The notes: generated by a model not told the origin, from the sequence alone. 64,000 nt of DNA from Pithys albifrons albifrons (GCF_047495875.1 NC_092463.1:8264622-8328621); one strand, 5' to 3'. Positions 38,601 through 52,084 are shown, counted from the stretch's first letter. Made by a program: numbers and translations.

Positions 38601-41600
38601 CTCCCTGCCTGACAAAACTGGATGGAGCAAGAACTCCTCAAGGCCCTGGTGAAAATAATGCTGGATGTTCTCAGAAGAAAACTCTAACAGTTAGTTAAAA
38701 CCGAAAAGGCCAAATGGCCCAGTGGCAGTTTTTCCTCCCCCCTATTCTTTTATTTACACATTCTGGTTCTCAGAAATATAATAAAAAATCTATACCCTGC
38801 TTGGGCAAGGTCTAGAAAAATAAGCTCCCACTGCTGAGTTCTGAGTGTCTGAAAATATATCAAGACACAGTCTTGCATACCTTTAACAGCAACAACAGAC
38901 AGTGGTTTGGGTGCAGTCATCTCTTTCCAAGGGTCAGGTGCTGCATGACTTAATTTGAGAGTTTTAGGGATTTCTGGTATTCTCAAAGATCCTGATTCAA
39001 AGCCCTTTGTTTATAGTGTGCATGGCCCTGATTAACAGTAAAACACTGCTACCGTGTGGCACATCTGGCAGTCCCCAGAACAGCTTTAAAAGGATGAGAG
39101 AAGGAAACAAGTGCTTCAAATTGGAGCTGATGGATGGTGCCAAAGTCATTTGCAACACCTTGGCTTGCTTTTTTCTCTGAGTTCAGGCAACCTATTTCCA
39201 CAGGGTGTGGTGGGAGCAGTGGGCTCAACCAGCACCAGGCTGCAATCAAGTGGCATTCACCTGTTTCCTTAGAGAGCCTGGGATGATTGTGCTGCAGGGA
39301 GGGGGATTCAAGAGGGCATTGGGAAGAAGCAGAGAGGTAAGAGCTTAATGAGCCTGCACGGCTCTCCAACAGCTATGCAATAAGCTTCTGTACATTATAT
39401 AGAGGTTTCTAATATGTATGTTTCATGCTACTTCCTTCCTTCCTTTCCTAGTCCCTGCCTTGTTTAATTAGATGTTCCCTGCGAGAACAACAGGTAGATT
39501 CATTGTGCTTGCAGCTAAGGCAGGAGTAATTACATTATTCCTTTTCCTTGTCACCTGAACATATATTCTAACCAATAAGTCACACATAGGAGATAAATCA
39601 TGAGGGGCATGGCCATGTTGCTTTCCTCCATCATCTCTCTCCTTTGCAATGTGAAAAGAACAAGCAATTCTACTGCTGCCTTCAGAGATGGGAAGTGGCA
39701 CAGACACAGCAGCAGCTGAGGGACTTCTCCCATCTCCCTGGATTTTCTGAAAGAGTGGATTTCTCCAATTTTATTTCAGCTATCTGTGAGGAGTGGGAAG
39801 GTGCATCCACTCTTCAGCTAGGTTGAAGAGTGTGAAGTTCCCGCTTGTCTTTCTCCCCACCTCACATAAGTCCCATGGCAGCCACCTGTTTCCCAGACAT
39901 CCCTGTGTTTTTGCTTGTAAGGGACATGCCAACGGCCAGCATGGCTGTCTGGCTCCAGAGACTTTTCAGGTTATGTGTTCAGACCCCAGGACCACCATGG
40001 GTAATGTGAATTGGATGCTGGGGTGACTGGGGTCTATGTGCATGACAGGACTCCAAACTGGCTGGGGTTTCACAGCGAACATGCCCAGACCTTTCCTTCC
40101 TGGGGGGACTCAGGATAAGGCATTTCAGCTCTGGAAAGCCGTGTTTTAATGAACATAAACTAAGAGCTGGGTTTCTGAAACAGACAAATTGCAAAGACAC
40201 TCAATAAAACAGAGCAGAAATAAAGAGGATTTATAGCCCCATCTCTCTCTCTGCCCACCGCATCCTTCCTTTCAGGCTTGCACTCAGCCAAGTCCCTCTG
40301 GCCTCTGGGAAGTGCTTTCCCTTGCATCCTTTAACCCTCTTGCTGCAGAAAACATGAGACTTGGTACCATGATCTTAGAGCCTTTATTTGTTCAGGAATA
40401 CAGCTCTGCTCCTGGCTGCTGTCTCCATTTGGAGAGCTGAGATATGCAACAGTCTTATGGGAGACATGCACAGCTTTGGGCTATTGCTGGGGCCTTGGCA
40501 TGACTTTCAGCAACAAATATCCATCTCCATCCACTATATATAGGGATTTAGGCCTCCAGACTGAGGTGCTCTGAATTAAAATTCAAATTTCTGCCAAGAG
40601 CAGAGGAGAAACATACAAAAAGGGGAGCAAATGCTGCAGTATCACATCTAGGGTTGGTTCTCTGCCCCTTCTGCACAAAGCCAGTGGGTGCAACAACAAC
40701 ACAAAACTGTCCATAGCAATGAGTAAATTTGGTTGTAGGGCAAATTAATTAGCCAAGAGGAGAACAGCCAATTACAGCTGAAGGAATTTGATGGCTAAAG
40801 GCCTGCTAATTAGAGTATAGCCAAAAATTTGGTGTTTGGATTTTGTGTGTCTTTTAAAAATGCCTCACAGGGTGGCCCGGAATGGACAGCTGGACAGAAA
40901 TTGCCACGCTCACAGGCAGGGACAGGTGTCTGGCCCCAGGAGATGTTATCATCCTGCTCCTTGGCTGTCCTAACTACGGCAGGTGATGGCTCTCAGACTC
41001 CTCCTGTATGAATTCCTGGTGCCACAGAATCTGAGATTTACTAGTTTATCTGCAAGGGAGAGATTTAACATCCACTGCATTTTTATTAGAAACTTGTCAG
41101 TTCCAATTTTTAGCAGTAATATTGAGATCCAACCTGCAGCTATTAAAATGCTTGGATGGGGAAGGGTTGAGGAACATAAAGCTGCAGCTTGATGCCACAT
41201 AAGAATATCTGCAATTCGTAGTGTGTCTAAGGAGCAAGAATCCATTTTTAGGTAAGTGAAAGAACTGATCTACAGCACTGAACTAAGTACCTACACATTC
41301 CAGGAGAAAAAAGATTTGTCCAGTAAGAGATAGATGAATAAATCTGTCTAATCCAAAACAATAAAAAAAAACTAACTGATTTTATTTACCAGGTTTGCTC
41401 ACCAATTTCACCCCATGACCTACGAAACAAAGCTCATATTTAAAATCCAATTCTCTGCTCTGCTGCAAAAGAACAATTAGGAAATAACTCTGCAGTAGCA
41501 TTGGATGTACCAGACTGAGGCATGTGCTCTTAATCACAGATAACAACAATATTTATAGGAGGGTCGGGTGTTGATATAAATTCCTTCACTAAAAAAAACC

Positions 41601-42086
41601 CCCAACAACCCTACACATTCTGCTTAGAGAGCAAGAGGGAAAAATAAATAGGATTTGAAAGAAAAACACGACCATTTTAGCTAATTCTTTTGTACAAAGA
41701 ATGAACCAGAGCCAAGCAGCCACATTTGTGAAAACTGGGCCATGTGGAATTAGATACAGTGCTGATAAAACTGCAGAAATGTCTACCAGCTGAAAGAGAA
41801 AGTGTGTGGTGTTCCAGATGCTGGATCTTCACATGGTAAGAGACCAGACAGCTGAACATGGAAAGAAGAAACATTCTTATTCCCCTTTTGCATGTGAGAA
41901 GTCGACAGGTGAAGAGGTGATGGCTATTTCTTTAACAGGGTATGGAATAGGTTGAAGCCCCTTCCCTGGCTTTTAAAAAATGGAACAGCTCAATCCCATG
42001 CTTTTTATTTCTTTTCTCTCCAAATCACATTTCTAGTTAGCACAGCACCAAGCCTGACAAAGGCACATGGTGTGATTCTTGGGGCT
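32641..42086. other. Unique noncoding sequence
   Basis: No supported gene. A stretch with exon-like signals lies at 35470-35516 (acceptor, 21 nt, strong donor). Minor poly(A) runs occur, for example near 41363. Frames on the two strands overlap at 39468-39826 and 40829-41245 and look like chance. No further CR1 or LTR ends were found. Confidence 0.5.
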
Positions 42087-42163
42087 CTCCTGTGCAGGTC
42101 AGGAGCTGGACCTCAGTGATCCTTGTGGGTCCCTTCCAGCTCAGGATATTCTAGGATTCTGTG
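42087..42163 (+). mobile_element. Short CR1 LINE 3' tail
   Basis: Reads TCCTGTGCAGGTCAGGAGCT, then GGACCTCAGTGATCCTTGTG, GGTCCCTTCCAGCTCAGGAT, ending ATTCTAGGATTCTGTG. This matches the last ~75 bp of a CR1 whose 3' end uses GATCCTTGTGGGTCCCTTCC; that wording differs from the other two tails in the window, which suggests another subfamily. Strongly 5'-truncated. Confidence 0.9.
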
Positions 42164-43365
42164 GGATGTCTCCCAGTATGTAGCCCCAAACTGGGGCTGA
42201 GCAAGGCTAGGAGAGGCTCTCTGGAGCAGGCTAGACCATTCCAGGAATCAAATGAGCATATGTTGTTTGAAGTTCCCCATCATTGTCATCTTGATGCACA
42301 CAGGTCCTTCTATCAGTATTTGAAATATCCTACAATAAACTGAGCCCCAAATCAACAGCCAGCAGGAGGCTTCTCATATTCTTCAAAAGACCCTCATCAT
42401 GTTGCCTTTATTCAGGAAAAAAGATAAAACATAGCATTTTGCCTGGGGCAAGAATACGGAATTTGGTGTCTGGCCCATAACTGTAAGCAAAGGGAGGGTG
42501 TTAAACTCAGCCTTGTTCCCCTGCTCCCTTCCAGCTTGGGAAAGGATGCTTATAAGGTTCATCATGCCACTTTCATATTTTATTTAACAAAGAAGTCCAT
42601 AAAGTCCCTTTAAATAGAAACAAATATTTGAATAATTTATCCAGAGTAATTTCCTTTTCATTTCTGAGTCTGCTGATATTGCCCGCTGCTGGGAGCTGGC
42701 AACAGTGCACGTGCTGCAGGGCACCAGGAAGCTCAGCAAGCACACAAACAGGCACATGCTCACACCGAGACTGCTCCTGGGCTCCATCCAGACCCTGAGG
42801 TCTCTACTGACTTTGGAAACAAACCCTTCCTGCTCACAGCCTGTGCGAGCTGAAGGCCCACACAGGCTTGGTGGTTTTTGAGGGGTTCCTGGATGCCCTG
42901 GCCCCATCTCTCAGGAGCTGCAGGGAGCACCAAGGAGCACACAGATGGGGAGAGCGAGGTTTCCTCTGGCTCAGCTCCCACCAAGCAGCTGCACCAACCT
43001 TCGCAGCCACCCGAGAGAACAGCTGGGAACAAGTGAGGAGGGACAAGATGGGGAGCTGCTCTTTTAGGGGCATTCAAAGCTTGGATCAAACAGCCACACA
43101 CAGGTGGGCAGCCTGGGTAGCAAAAGCAGATCATGGGGAAGGCTGTATTTATCAATATAACAGCCCCATTGTAGGAACCAATTAGCCAGTGCTTGCAAAT
43201 TGCTGTGATAACACTCAGTGGAAATACAATTAACCACGGAAGTCACATTTGCCAAGTGTGGACCCTCAGTCCTGTGCCTCTTCCTTGAACAAATAGAGCT
43301 TTAGTGTCATGTTAATTCTGCACAGCTTGTTGGACTTATAAAGTACTCATTGTGTGCTGTGTGGC

Positions 43366-43391
43366 AAAAAAAAAAAAAGAAAGAAAAAAGA
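43366..43391. repeat. Poly(A)-rich simple tract
   Basis: Thirteen A residues at 43366-43378 are followed by GAAAGAAAAAAGAG. No processed pseudogene was recognised immediately upstream, so a retroposed gene copy is not called. Confidence 0.85.
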
Positions 43392-46300
43392 GACTAATAA
43401 AGAGGAATTTCTATTGCTATGTCAGGTTTTATGCTGAAACCTGACACTGTTACCAAAGAGCAGCTTTTCTAGGTATTTTCTACAATCAGATGAAGAACGT
43501 AAATATTCTTTTAGCATTCGTTCCAGCTGCAAAATCTGTCTGTGCTAACTGAACCTGCAGTCTTTATTTCAGTTGTAAAAATAAGACTCTCTTTAGACAA
43601 CACATAGTAGATATTTTACTTAGGATAGAATGTACAGTATTCACCATCTCATAATTTATCTTTCTAAAGGCCTAAAAGATGCAGATTTGGTTATGTCTTG
43701 AAGAACTAAGCATAATCCAGAATGCTCCGAGGAACAGACACATAGCATTACTTCTGTCCCATAGATAGATCTTCCTTTTGAATTTCTTCTGACTGAGAAG
43801 TCAATGAAAGGGCTTATTTTCAGCTAATTAGGCTCCTGGAGATTGCTTCAACTCTTCAAGAACTACCAAGGTATTTTTTTAACATCTTTCTTCTTCAATC
43901 ACAGAGAAAGCCTTTGTGCCACATGTGTTTATTCTCTCGTGAAGTGATTATTGAAACATCTAACGATTTTGCTCCTTTGCTTGTTGAAAAATCTTTTGTA
44001 AGTTTATGATAAACAGGCTTGTAAATTAAATTGATGATCAGACACCTGCATTCTAGAAGGTGACTGGCAAAGTGTTTTCCCAAACGCCTTGATGACTGTG
44101 AGAACAAACATATTTTTTTACGATACATCTTGAAAAGACTGTGTTTTCCCCATGTCCTGCACCAAAAAACCTTTGCATGCTCTTTGTTAGATGTCTTTGA
44201 CAAAATTTTGGGGATGGGAGAAGGAATGTGAAGATGAAAACCTGGGCTGTCGTGACAGTACTAGACAACTTGCTATTATAGCAGTGCCCAAATGGGCCCA
44301 GGGCACCATCAGGGTGAGCTGTGCTTGGGGCATTGCATCAGTTACTCTGAGAGCACATGCAGCAAAAATGAACAAATAGATGTTGCCTTTTGAAAGGTGC
44401 TTAGGCCTTGTAATACCCTATGTTGGTTAAATGTTACATAATGCACAGCTTCATCCAGTTTCAGGAGCATTTTGAGAAAGATACTTTGCAAGGAGGTAAA
44501 TTCCTTTATTAGGTTCTTAAATACCCTTCAAACCCTGGTCCCTGGGGGCCTGAATCCTGTAGGCTGTTGAGGGAGGGAGTCTTGGCTCTCTCCATCAGTT
44601 TTGGTGTCCCTGCTTATTGTTTTTAAAGATGAGTTTCAGCAAATGAAGTTGCAGCCAACCAAGGTATTGCCAAGCTTCTGCCACTTGCTTCCCTCAGCTG
44701 CTGCCTGTGCGGTTCCCAAAGCTGGAATGGTCAATTTGGATGTGGATTCATACCTTAGTTACCTCTTGGCCTTGCAATATCCATCAGTCCTGCCTGAGAT
44801 ACAAACCTCTGGAATAGGTGGGAGACATGCTGAGAGTGAGGATCTGCATCTGCTGAAACCATCAGGACTCGTCTGCAAGAACATGGTGTCATTTTGGCAT
44901 TGCAGGGCTCAGCACAGCAATGCTGATGTACCATTGAAGTTCTGGGCTGTAAGGGACATGCCAGAGCTCATGCAGCAAGTCAATGGCACCCTGCAGAGGA
45001 AAGACAAGTCTCCTGACTCCTAGTCCAGTTCTGCATCTGCAACCCCCACAGCCTTCACTCATTTTGTACCCAAAAGATTGTTATTTGTCTTCAGTGAAAT
45101 AAATTGCATTTTACATGTCTCTAGCAGTACTTGTAAAACATCAGAATGCCTATTCATAAGCACATGATTGCCCTTTTATTCTTCCATTTGTATTTCTTTC
45201 TCCCTATATTTGTCCTTCACACTTTAAAATGAATGGCAAAATCCCATTTCATTAGATAGTAGCAAAGGTAACTAATGGCACAGTCTGGCCAAACAAAGGC
45301 TGCACAGAAAACATCCAGAACATTCAGGATATTAACATTGTCAAAACAGAAGTAGAAGAAAGTAGGATGGAAGCCAGATGGGTCAAGTTTCTCGCTTGTT
45401 CTTGGCTTTAAAATGCTTGAAGGTGGAAGTTTTACACCTGTTGGAGGAAACCATAGTGCAGCAGTCTGCAGTGAGCTAAATCTGCTGAGAGACCACCCCT
45501 GACCCCATAGCAAGTCTCTCTCAGCAGACATCAGCATCCTTCTTCACACCACCTGAGCTGCATCATTCTGGTTTCCTGGTCCTATGGAGCTTTAGTTGAT
45601 GTGCAGCAGTCTTCAGGGCCACTCTGGCTCATTTTGGTTTTGCTTGTCTATGTTTGCTGGACAAAGACTTGTGGTTCTGCCCCTTTTCTTTCCTTTGATG
45701 TTTTTATACAAAGGACTCACAATAGGCATAACCTCCAACTCTCTATATGCTCTGCCATGCACAGAGTGACTCAGTCTGCAGCTTCCTAGTCGTTTTCCTT
45801 AGGTAAATAAAACCCACAGGAGTCCTTGAGCAGTTCTCTTCATTGCAAGCTCCTCCTGGATCCAGGTGGAGTCAAGCCTCACCTCTCTCCCAGCATGTAC
45901 GACATTAAGCATGATATGCACTTCTTTGGTCTCTTAACATGCTTAGTTCCTCCTGTCTGGCAAAGGCCAATAGGAGACCCAATTTGGTATGTAATAGCTT
46001 GTCAGGCCTCATACAGGAGCCCTAGGGCCTGCTGCTCCTTCTTGCATTTATTGATATTCATGTCTTTCGTCAAGGGGCACAGGTGAAAGGTTGCTGTTCC
46101 ACTAAGGCGCAGCTACTCATCTGGAGCTGATGGAGCCTGCAGAGCATGGCGCAGCACTCTCTGCATGTCAGATGTGGCAGCAGACTATTCTGGATCCCAT
46201 TTTGTTTCCCATTCTGGGTTAATGTCAGTCATTTTTTGGACACTGCTTTCAGGCTGGCTCAGGAGACAAACAGAGAGGAGAGGCAGCCAGTGTGTAATTT

Positions 46301-48399
46301 GGTCCATGGCCAGTCACTTCTCTCAAAGGCTGTTTGGTTCCTGAGACAAACAAATAGTACCTGAAATACCTAATTCTACCAGAAATTACCATCCCAGGCC
46401 AGATTTTTCCTGTATCACACACAAAATGATTGCAATGGAGATGGGTTCCATGACACCACTTATGTTCTTGTTCCTGCAAGGAATAGCAGCCCCTAGAGCT
46501 TCTGTATGGAGCCTGGCAAGCTGCTAAGTGCCAGTTTGGGGCTCCTTTTGGCCTTTGCCAGAGAGGAGGATCTAACTATGTTAAGAGCAATCCTTCACCC
46601 TCTGAGACAAGTGAGGTAAACCATTTCTGAATTAGGGAAGAATATTGCCTCTAAGTGTGACCTAAAGAGGGAAGCAAGGAAAGCCCCAGACATGCAACAC
46701 AGATGTCAACAACATCCCTTTGAGCATGAGGAACGAGGCACTGAGCAAGTCAAAATCGATGCGGTGCCATTACTGCCAGTAGAGCTCTTCCAGATTATGT
46801 GGTCCTCTCTTTCCATGCTGCCTGAGTACACAAACCGTGCAGAAAGGGACAGCCATGACAGCCCTTTACTCACACTGGGCTTTGGCTGTCACTCTGCGTA
46901 ATAACAAATGAATAAAATTATAGCTCACGGTAACAGGATGCATTGATGGGAATGGTTTTTATTTTGGTCAATATTTCAATGAGGTTCCTACCCTCTGGCA
47001 GGAATGCTGATCAGGGAGGGGTTGGGCTGATGCAGCAAGGAACATTGCTGGGTGCTGATTGATGCTTTATTGGGCTGCAATACTAGAAGCTTTTGCTTGC
47101 AAGAATCAAATGTTAGATCTCTGTCTCTCAGGGGTTTATTTTGCTAGTACCTATGGGAAGCAGCTGGGCTGGTTTCCTAGAGAAAAGACAAAGCAAGCTA
47201 GTCAGGAAGTTTGTGGTGATTTAAGATAGATGCTGATTAGTGATTCACATCTGTATGAATAATAAAATAAATACAGAGAATGGGGACAGTTGATTCCCAA
47301 ACAAAAAGAAAGCTGCTGTTTAAGGTAAGGCTGAGAATTTTCCCACTGCAGCAGACCTATTTTATTGCAAAGAAGAGAGCAATACCCTGGAGAGGTAAAG
47401 ATGTACAGTACTGTCGATGTTAGAAATTCTGCACTGAGGACATTTATGTTAGAGAATTGATTGGAAGGGGGGGAAAAAGGTAACTTTTTATTTGAAACAT
47501 AAACAAGAAATATTCTCTCGGGGGAAAATGATGGGATGAAAAATTTGGAATGTGGCCCCATGGGTGTGCTCCACTAGTAGAAGAGCTACAAGAGTTTAGC
47601 ACTTAAAACCCTGCCCTGGAGGGACAGGGCTGGTGTGATTTGCTCTCTAGATACAGCCCTACAGCACTGCTGCTGGCCTGGGTCAAGAGACAAGCAGCCC
47701 CTCATTATCTCTTTGCTGGAATTCAGTCAATTATGAGCAAATTCTGAGAAAAAGTTATTTGCTGGACTTTACTGTGATTCTTTTGAAATGTGCTGTCTCG
47801 TTTCAGTGAATGAAAGTACCATGATTTGACACCTGAAGCTGTATTTCCTGCCTTTAAAGCAGAATGGGTCGTTTTCCAGCAGACAGTATCTTCTTCAAAA
47901 GACCATTGTACTGCAGAATTAAATGCCCTGCCTCAGGAAACAGCATTAGAGACTCTGAACTTCTTAAGTGACTTCATAAAATTCAGAGGTTAGGATGAGA
48001 GAGACCTGTCAGTTTTCAGCCTGGATGGAAGAAAAAGCTCATTTCTGTAACAGAATCAGAGAAGTTCTGGAGTCAGGCAGACTGATGGTGAAGACCTCCC
48101 TTACAGGCTGATGCAACTTCTGGTGGAGCCAGGAGACATTTAACAGTGAGGGGACTAGAGCTACTGCCCTGGAGGGGAGGTTTCACCAAAGAGACTTTTA
48201 GGTCTAACCTGAAGCTCCTTTCTCTTAGGGACTGAAGACACCCTGCCAGTGAGGATGGGACAAGTCATGTCCAGCTGATCTAAAGGACACCATGAGCATT
48301 TTTGAAGTCACATTGTCGTTTGTTTCCAGCCTCCTTTATAGAGATGTATGACCCGTGGTATGTTTTCAGATGGCTTAAATAGCCTCTTGCTTTCCTTTC

Positions 48400-48560
48400 A
48401 CATCTGTGATTGCTCTTCTTGATATCTTCTTTCCTTTTCAAAGATGAACTTGGGCATATCTTCTCCTGTATTGATTTCTCTACCTGCCTTCTCTTTTTTT
48501 TCCTCTCTATATTCACCACCAGCTTCTGTTCTCTTTTCATATTTTTTTCCTTGCTTTGGG
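48400..48560. repeat. Pyrimidine-rich low-complexity stretch
   Basis: About 160 bases with a strong excess of C and T on the plus strand, including runs of T and TCTTTCC-type motifs. It explains the Lys/Arg/Glu-rich minus-strand frame at 48280-48765. Confidence 0.6.
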
Positions 48561-51484
48561 ATTTCTCAACAGAAGTCATTGATCGTGTGAAGAGGATTTT
48601 TCTGAGCCTGGGATTTTGTTGCATGATCAGAGCAGACTCTAAGTGTGTGGAGAGATAAATCATAATGGAACATAGCTGCAGTATTCTAGTTCTGTTCACA
48701 CAGCTCTTAAAATAGAAAGAAAGGACTCTTTGTAGGCTGCAGCTCAGATATTTGTCTGATGCCATGCTAGAAAGACATCTGACTCATGAGCCTAGTCGGA
48801 TTTAGCTGCAGTGTTTAGAGATGCCACCATGCTGAACCATCTGCCCTCCCTTTTGACCAGTAGATATTGTCCTTGTACCAGAAATAGAATGAAACTCATG
48901 TCCTCATCTTAACCTCTCCATCGTTGTCACCATTTGCAGTATCAGCTTAGGACATTGGTGATGACAGGATTGCTCTAAAGAACTGCTCTGCCAGTTGAGG
49001 CAAAGACCTGCATTTTTTCTGCTGCAAGGTCACTAACTCAGGCTTTGGGGTGCAGAGGGCACTTGTGAATCTTTGAATTTGACTCCCACCTGCACAGAAT
49101 TGCCCACACAATGAAAAGGTATGGCTTACCAGGGGCTTTCTGGGCCTTTTTTACATCTCTGCAGTCTCAGAGTACTGAGGGGAGCACTTCCCTGTGAAAT
49201 ACAGGTGCAGGCTTCCTGCAGACACCTGCAGTTAGATGTGCAGAGGGCAGAGGGCAGAATGGAAATGCATTTTGAATATGAATTGGACTTCGAGATGATG
49301 ATTGAATTTTTCATTGCAACCCCACGTGTCCAGCATTATAGGTGCAGGGATAAAATTGTGAGAAATTGTTGGCAGTATCTGCAGACAAAGAAGGACCACA
49401 TGAATTGGCTTGTGGAGGTGGCACAGGCAGGATCCTTGGCCCTGACTAGGTCCAGATGAGGGGCTCATGGCTCTGCAGTGGCCTTCAGGCAGCTGTGTGT
49501 GGGGTAGGGGGTCTCCATTTCCACTACTGTGAATCCAACAACTTCCTCCAGCACTGAATTCTCTCTGTGCTTAGTCTGACACAGATAATGAAAGCAGAGA
49601 CATTAATTTGGGTCACAGAGAATAATTAACTAAATAACCAAACTAGAATGTAATTTAAGCTACCTAAGAAATCAGGCTTTGGTCTGAATATGAGTGGACC
49701 AGGCAAATTACTTTTAAGTTATCCAGGGTGGCTGAGTGGGTAATCAAAACCTTGGCCCTGTCCATCCACCTTGAGTACAGCCTGTGCTGGACATGAGCCC
49801 AGGTCAGTCTGTCTGTCCTGCAGATGCTTACTGAACTCACAGGGTTTGTCTCAAGCACAGGACTGGAACAAACTGGTGTCACTCCCCAAGCTGAGCAATA
49901 CAGTTCCATGGAGTCTAGGAAGAGTGAGGAGCCCTTTTATTGCCTGGATTAGTCTATTTCCTGTCACCATGGGAGCTCAGGGAATGTAGGAGCTGGTGAC
50001 AAAGTGCCTTGTGCAGAAAGCAGGGGAATTAGGGAGGCACTCACCACATTTCAGCTGGCTGCAGATGAGCCATCTGGTGCTTATGGCTTCCCCAGACTAC
50101 TGCTGTGCATTGAGTTTGAACTTCCAACCCAGAGGTGAAAGGATCCTCCACTTACTAGGCTATTAATTGTACAAACCACCATGGTTTGTTTCCTAAGTGG
50201 CAATTAATGGGAAGCCAGAGCTGGAGCTTATATAACTGGGGAGAGCCTTACAAAGAAAGATTAATAAACAGTGGAGGAAAGGGCTTGGGAGGGCATGAGA
50301 TCTGCATAGTTCATGCACCCAGGCTATTGTCATGAACTTTGACAAACAGCTGGCCCAGGGCAGGAAGTCCCAAAGGGCCTCTGCTTTAGCCCAAGTGTTT
50401 TTTGGCCCTTTCCTGAATAGCAATTTTCAGTAAAGGGGAGCTCTTCAGTGTTTCAGTTTGCATTTGCATCCAAAGCCATTACACATCCAAAGCCAAAGTC
50501 CACCAAGGTAACACAGCAAGGAATTTCACTGTAACATGCTTCAGCACAAGATTTGGATGTTTATTGTTGGTTAAAAGCCACATTATTTATGGGAGAAAAG
50601 ATTCCAGTGAGGTTTCTAGGGTGACTTTGCTACCATTTATATTTCTTTGCCATTTATCAGACCTCCTTCTTCTCTGTGCATAAGTAGGCTTCTTATTTAC
50701 AGCACATGCAGCAGGCATGCTCCAAGTAGGAGGAATGGGCTGAAACACAGGTTGTCAGTGACTTACCCAAAGACTCTGCACATGTATGTTTTATGTGACC
50801 CTGTGCTTTTTCATCCAGTGAAATATGCTCAAGTGAGCAGAAGGTATCTGTTCATCAGAGACACTGCTTAGATGCTGAGCCTGCTACAGGCATGTGCACA
50901 CACCCATGCTGTGACACTAAATGCAACCACAAATGGTTTTAGAGGTGGGAAGATGTTTGTTCAAATACTGCATAATAATGGAGCCTTTTCAGCTCATTGG
51001 GACTGTGGTGGTTATTTTCAGCTGATCTTTTTCTTACATTTCTGTTTAAGGACCAGAAGGAAGCTGTTAGAGCTGAAGAGGAATAAATAGCATGAAGAGC
51101 CATTTCACGGAGGAGCTGCTTGACCTGGTCAGCCTCCTGCATTTTGCATGTCTGCTGTGTTGGCAGTCATGTTGCAACCCTGTTGTCTCTGGACTTAAAT
51201 GGTCCACTGTGCTCTCCATCAGGGCAGCCTTCGAGGAAGCCCTGCTTGCTCTCAGAGTTGTGATCAATGGCCATGGGCAGCTCCTGATAGCTGAAGATTT
51301 TATCCAAAGCCTGTTGACCCCAGAAGTATCCCTGTTGATCACACTGCCATTCCTCCCACTCAACATGGACACAGTCTCATGTCTAGCTTCACAGCTGATT
51401 ATTTTTAACTAGGGGAAGGAGCTAATATTAGTGATATTTTGCAGTGCACAACGTGCCTGAGATGCTTAGAAAACAGTGTTATTC

Positions 51485-52084
51485 AACACTGTTATAGTTT
51501 GAGCTGGCAAAATGCCAACTGCCTGGTACCCAGTCAAAAAGTCCACTCCCAGAGCAGGAGAGTGAGGGAAAACAGCAGAAACGAGGCTTTAAACACAGTG
51601 AGGTTTTTATATTTATACAGAGAAGAGGAGAGCTTAACACAGAATATGAAATAGCACATAGTGACAGGAAACAACAACAGGCTCACTGAGGTTGCCCCAG
51701 CTAACAGGTGAAACTCCAAACCAACCAAACCCCCTCCCCAGAGGAAACCTCCCAGCAAGAGGGAAAGAGGAATTAACAGGAATGTGCTCACGTCCCCAGC
51801 TAAGCAGACGTGCCGACCGGCAGGAGGGCCTGATATCAGCAGTCAGGGAGCGGGAACCGTCCTGGTCAGAAGCATGGACCAAAGAGAGCAGAGACTCCTC
51901 CCACCTTGCTTGTTATACTCCCCGACACTTCCTGATGATGTCAGATGATATGAAATACCTCTATGGCTGCTTAAGTCAGATGATGCCTGTCCCCTCTAAT
52001 CTGTGTCACAACCTTTGAGGCCTGCTAAAAACTGAGGCCTAAATGGGGACCTATGCTGACTAAAGCCAAAACTACTACAAACAC
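51485..52084 (-). mobile_element. Solo LTR, ERVL-like endogenous retrovirus (copy B), with 5-bp target duplication
   Basis: The LTR body is 51490-52079 (590 bp). It begins TGTTATAGTT and ends AACTACTACA, between perfect 5-bp direct repeats AACAC at 51485-51489 and 52080-52084. There is no internal retroviral coding sequence or partner LTR, so it is a solo LTR. On the minus strand a TATAAATA box (complement of 51610-51617) lies about 120 bp before the 3' end, as in copy A. It shares with copy A the near-terminal TTGAGCTGGCAAA-GCCAACTG, the TATTTATACAGARAAGAG block and a GATGATGT block, so the two are divergent members of one lineage or subfamily group. Orientation is inferred from the TATA position. 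Confidence 0.92.

Larger units (their letters stand above)
42164..51484. other. Unique noncoding sequence
   Basis: No supported gene. The stretch 42660-43130 is GC-richer, with overlapping frames on both strands, but is not a CpG island. A poly(A)-rich run is at 43366-43391. A 140-codon plus-strand frame at 44601-45023 has no recognisable domain. The stretch 48400-48560 is pyrimidine-rich and, read backwards, yields a Lys/Arg-rich frame that is best ignored. The stretch 49121-49459 has a 112-codon frame without identity. Confidence 0.5.

Noticed and set aside
42760..43185. Overlapping 131-codon minus and 105-codon plus frames in a GC-richer patch
   Set aside because: Overlapping frames on both strands reflect GC content. 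CpG is low, so there is no island, and no family was recognised.
43366..43391. Poly(A) run considered as the tail of a processed pseudogene
   Set aside because: No coding-like sequence or polyadenylation signal lies just upstream, and no flanking duplication was seen.
44601..45023. 140-codon plus-strand frame
   Set aside because: No recognisable domain, an odd composition and no clear splice or promoter signals. A length of 140 codons is expected by chance in this window.
48280..48765. 161-codon Lys/Arg/Glu-rich minus-strand frame
   Set aside because: It lies opposite a pyrimidine-rich low-complexity tract, which removes stop codons and yields basic residues. No domain is visible.
49121..49459. 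112-codon plus-strand frame
   Set aside because: Overlapped by minus-strand frames, with no domain and no supporting signals.
51092..51412. Overlapping frames of 106 (plus) and 101 (minus) codons just left of LTR B, considered as retroviral remnant
   Set aside because: Neither resembles gag, pol or env, and the exact target duplication at 51485 shows that LTR B ends before this sequence.
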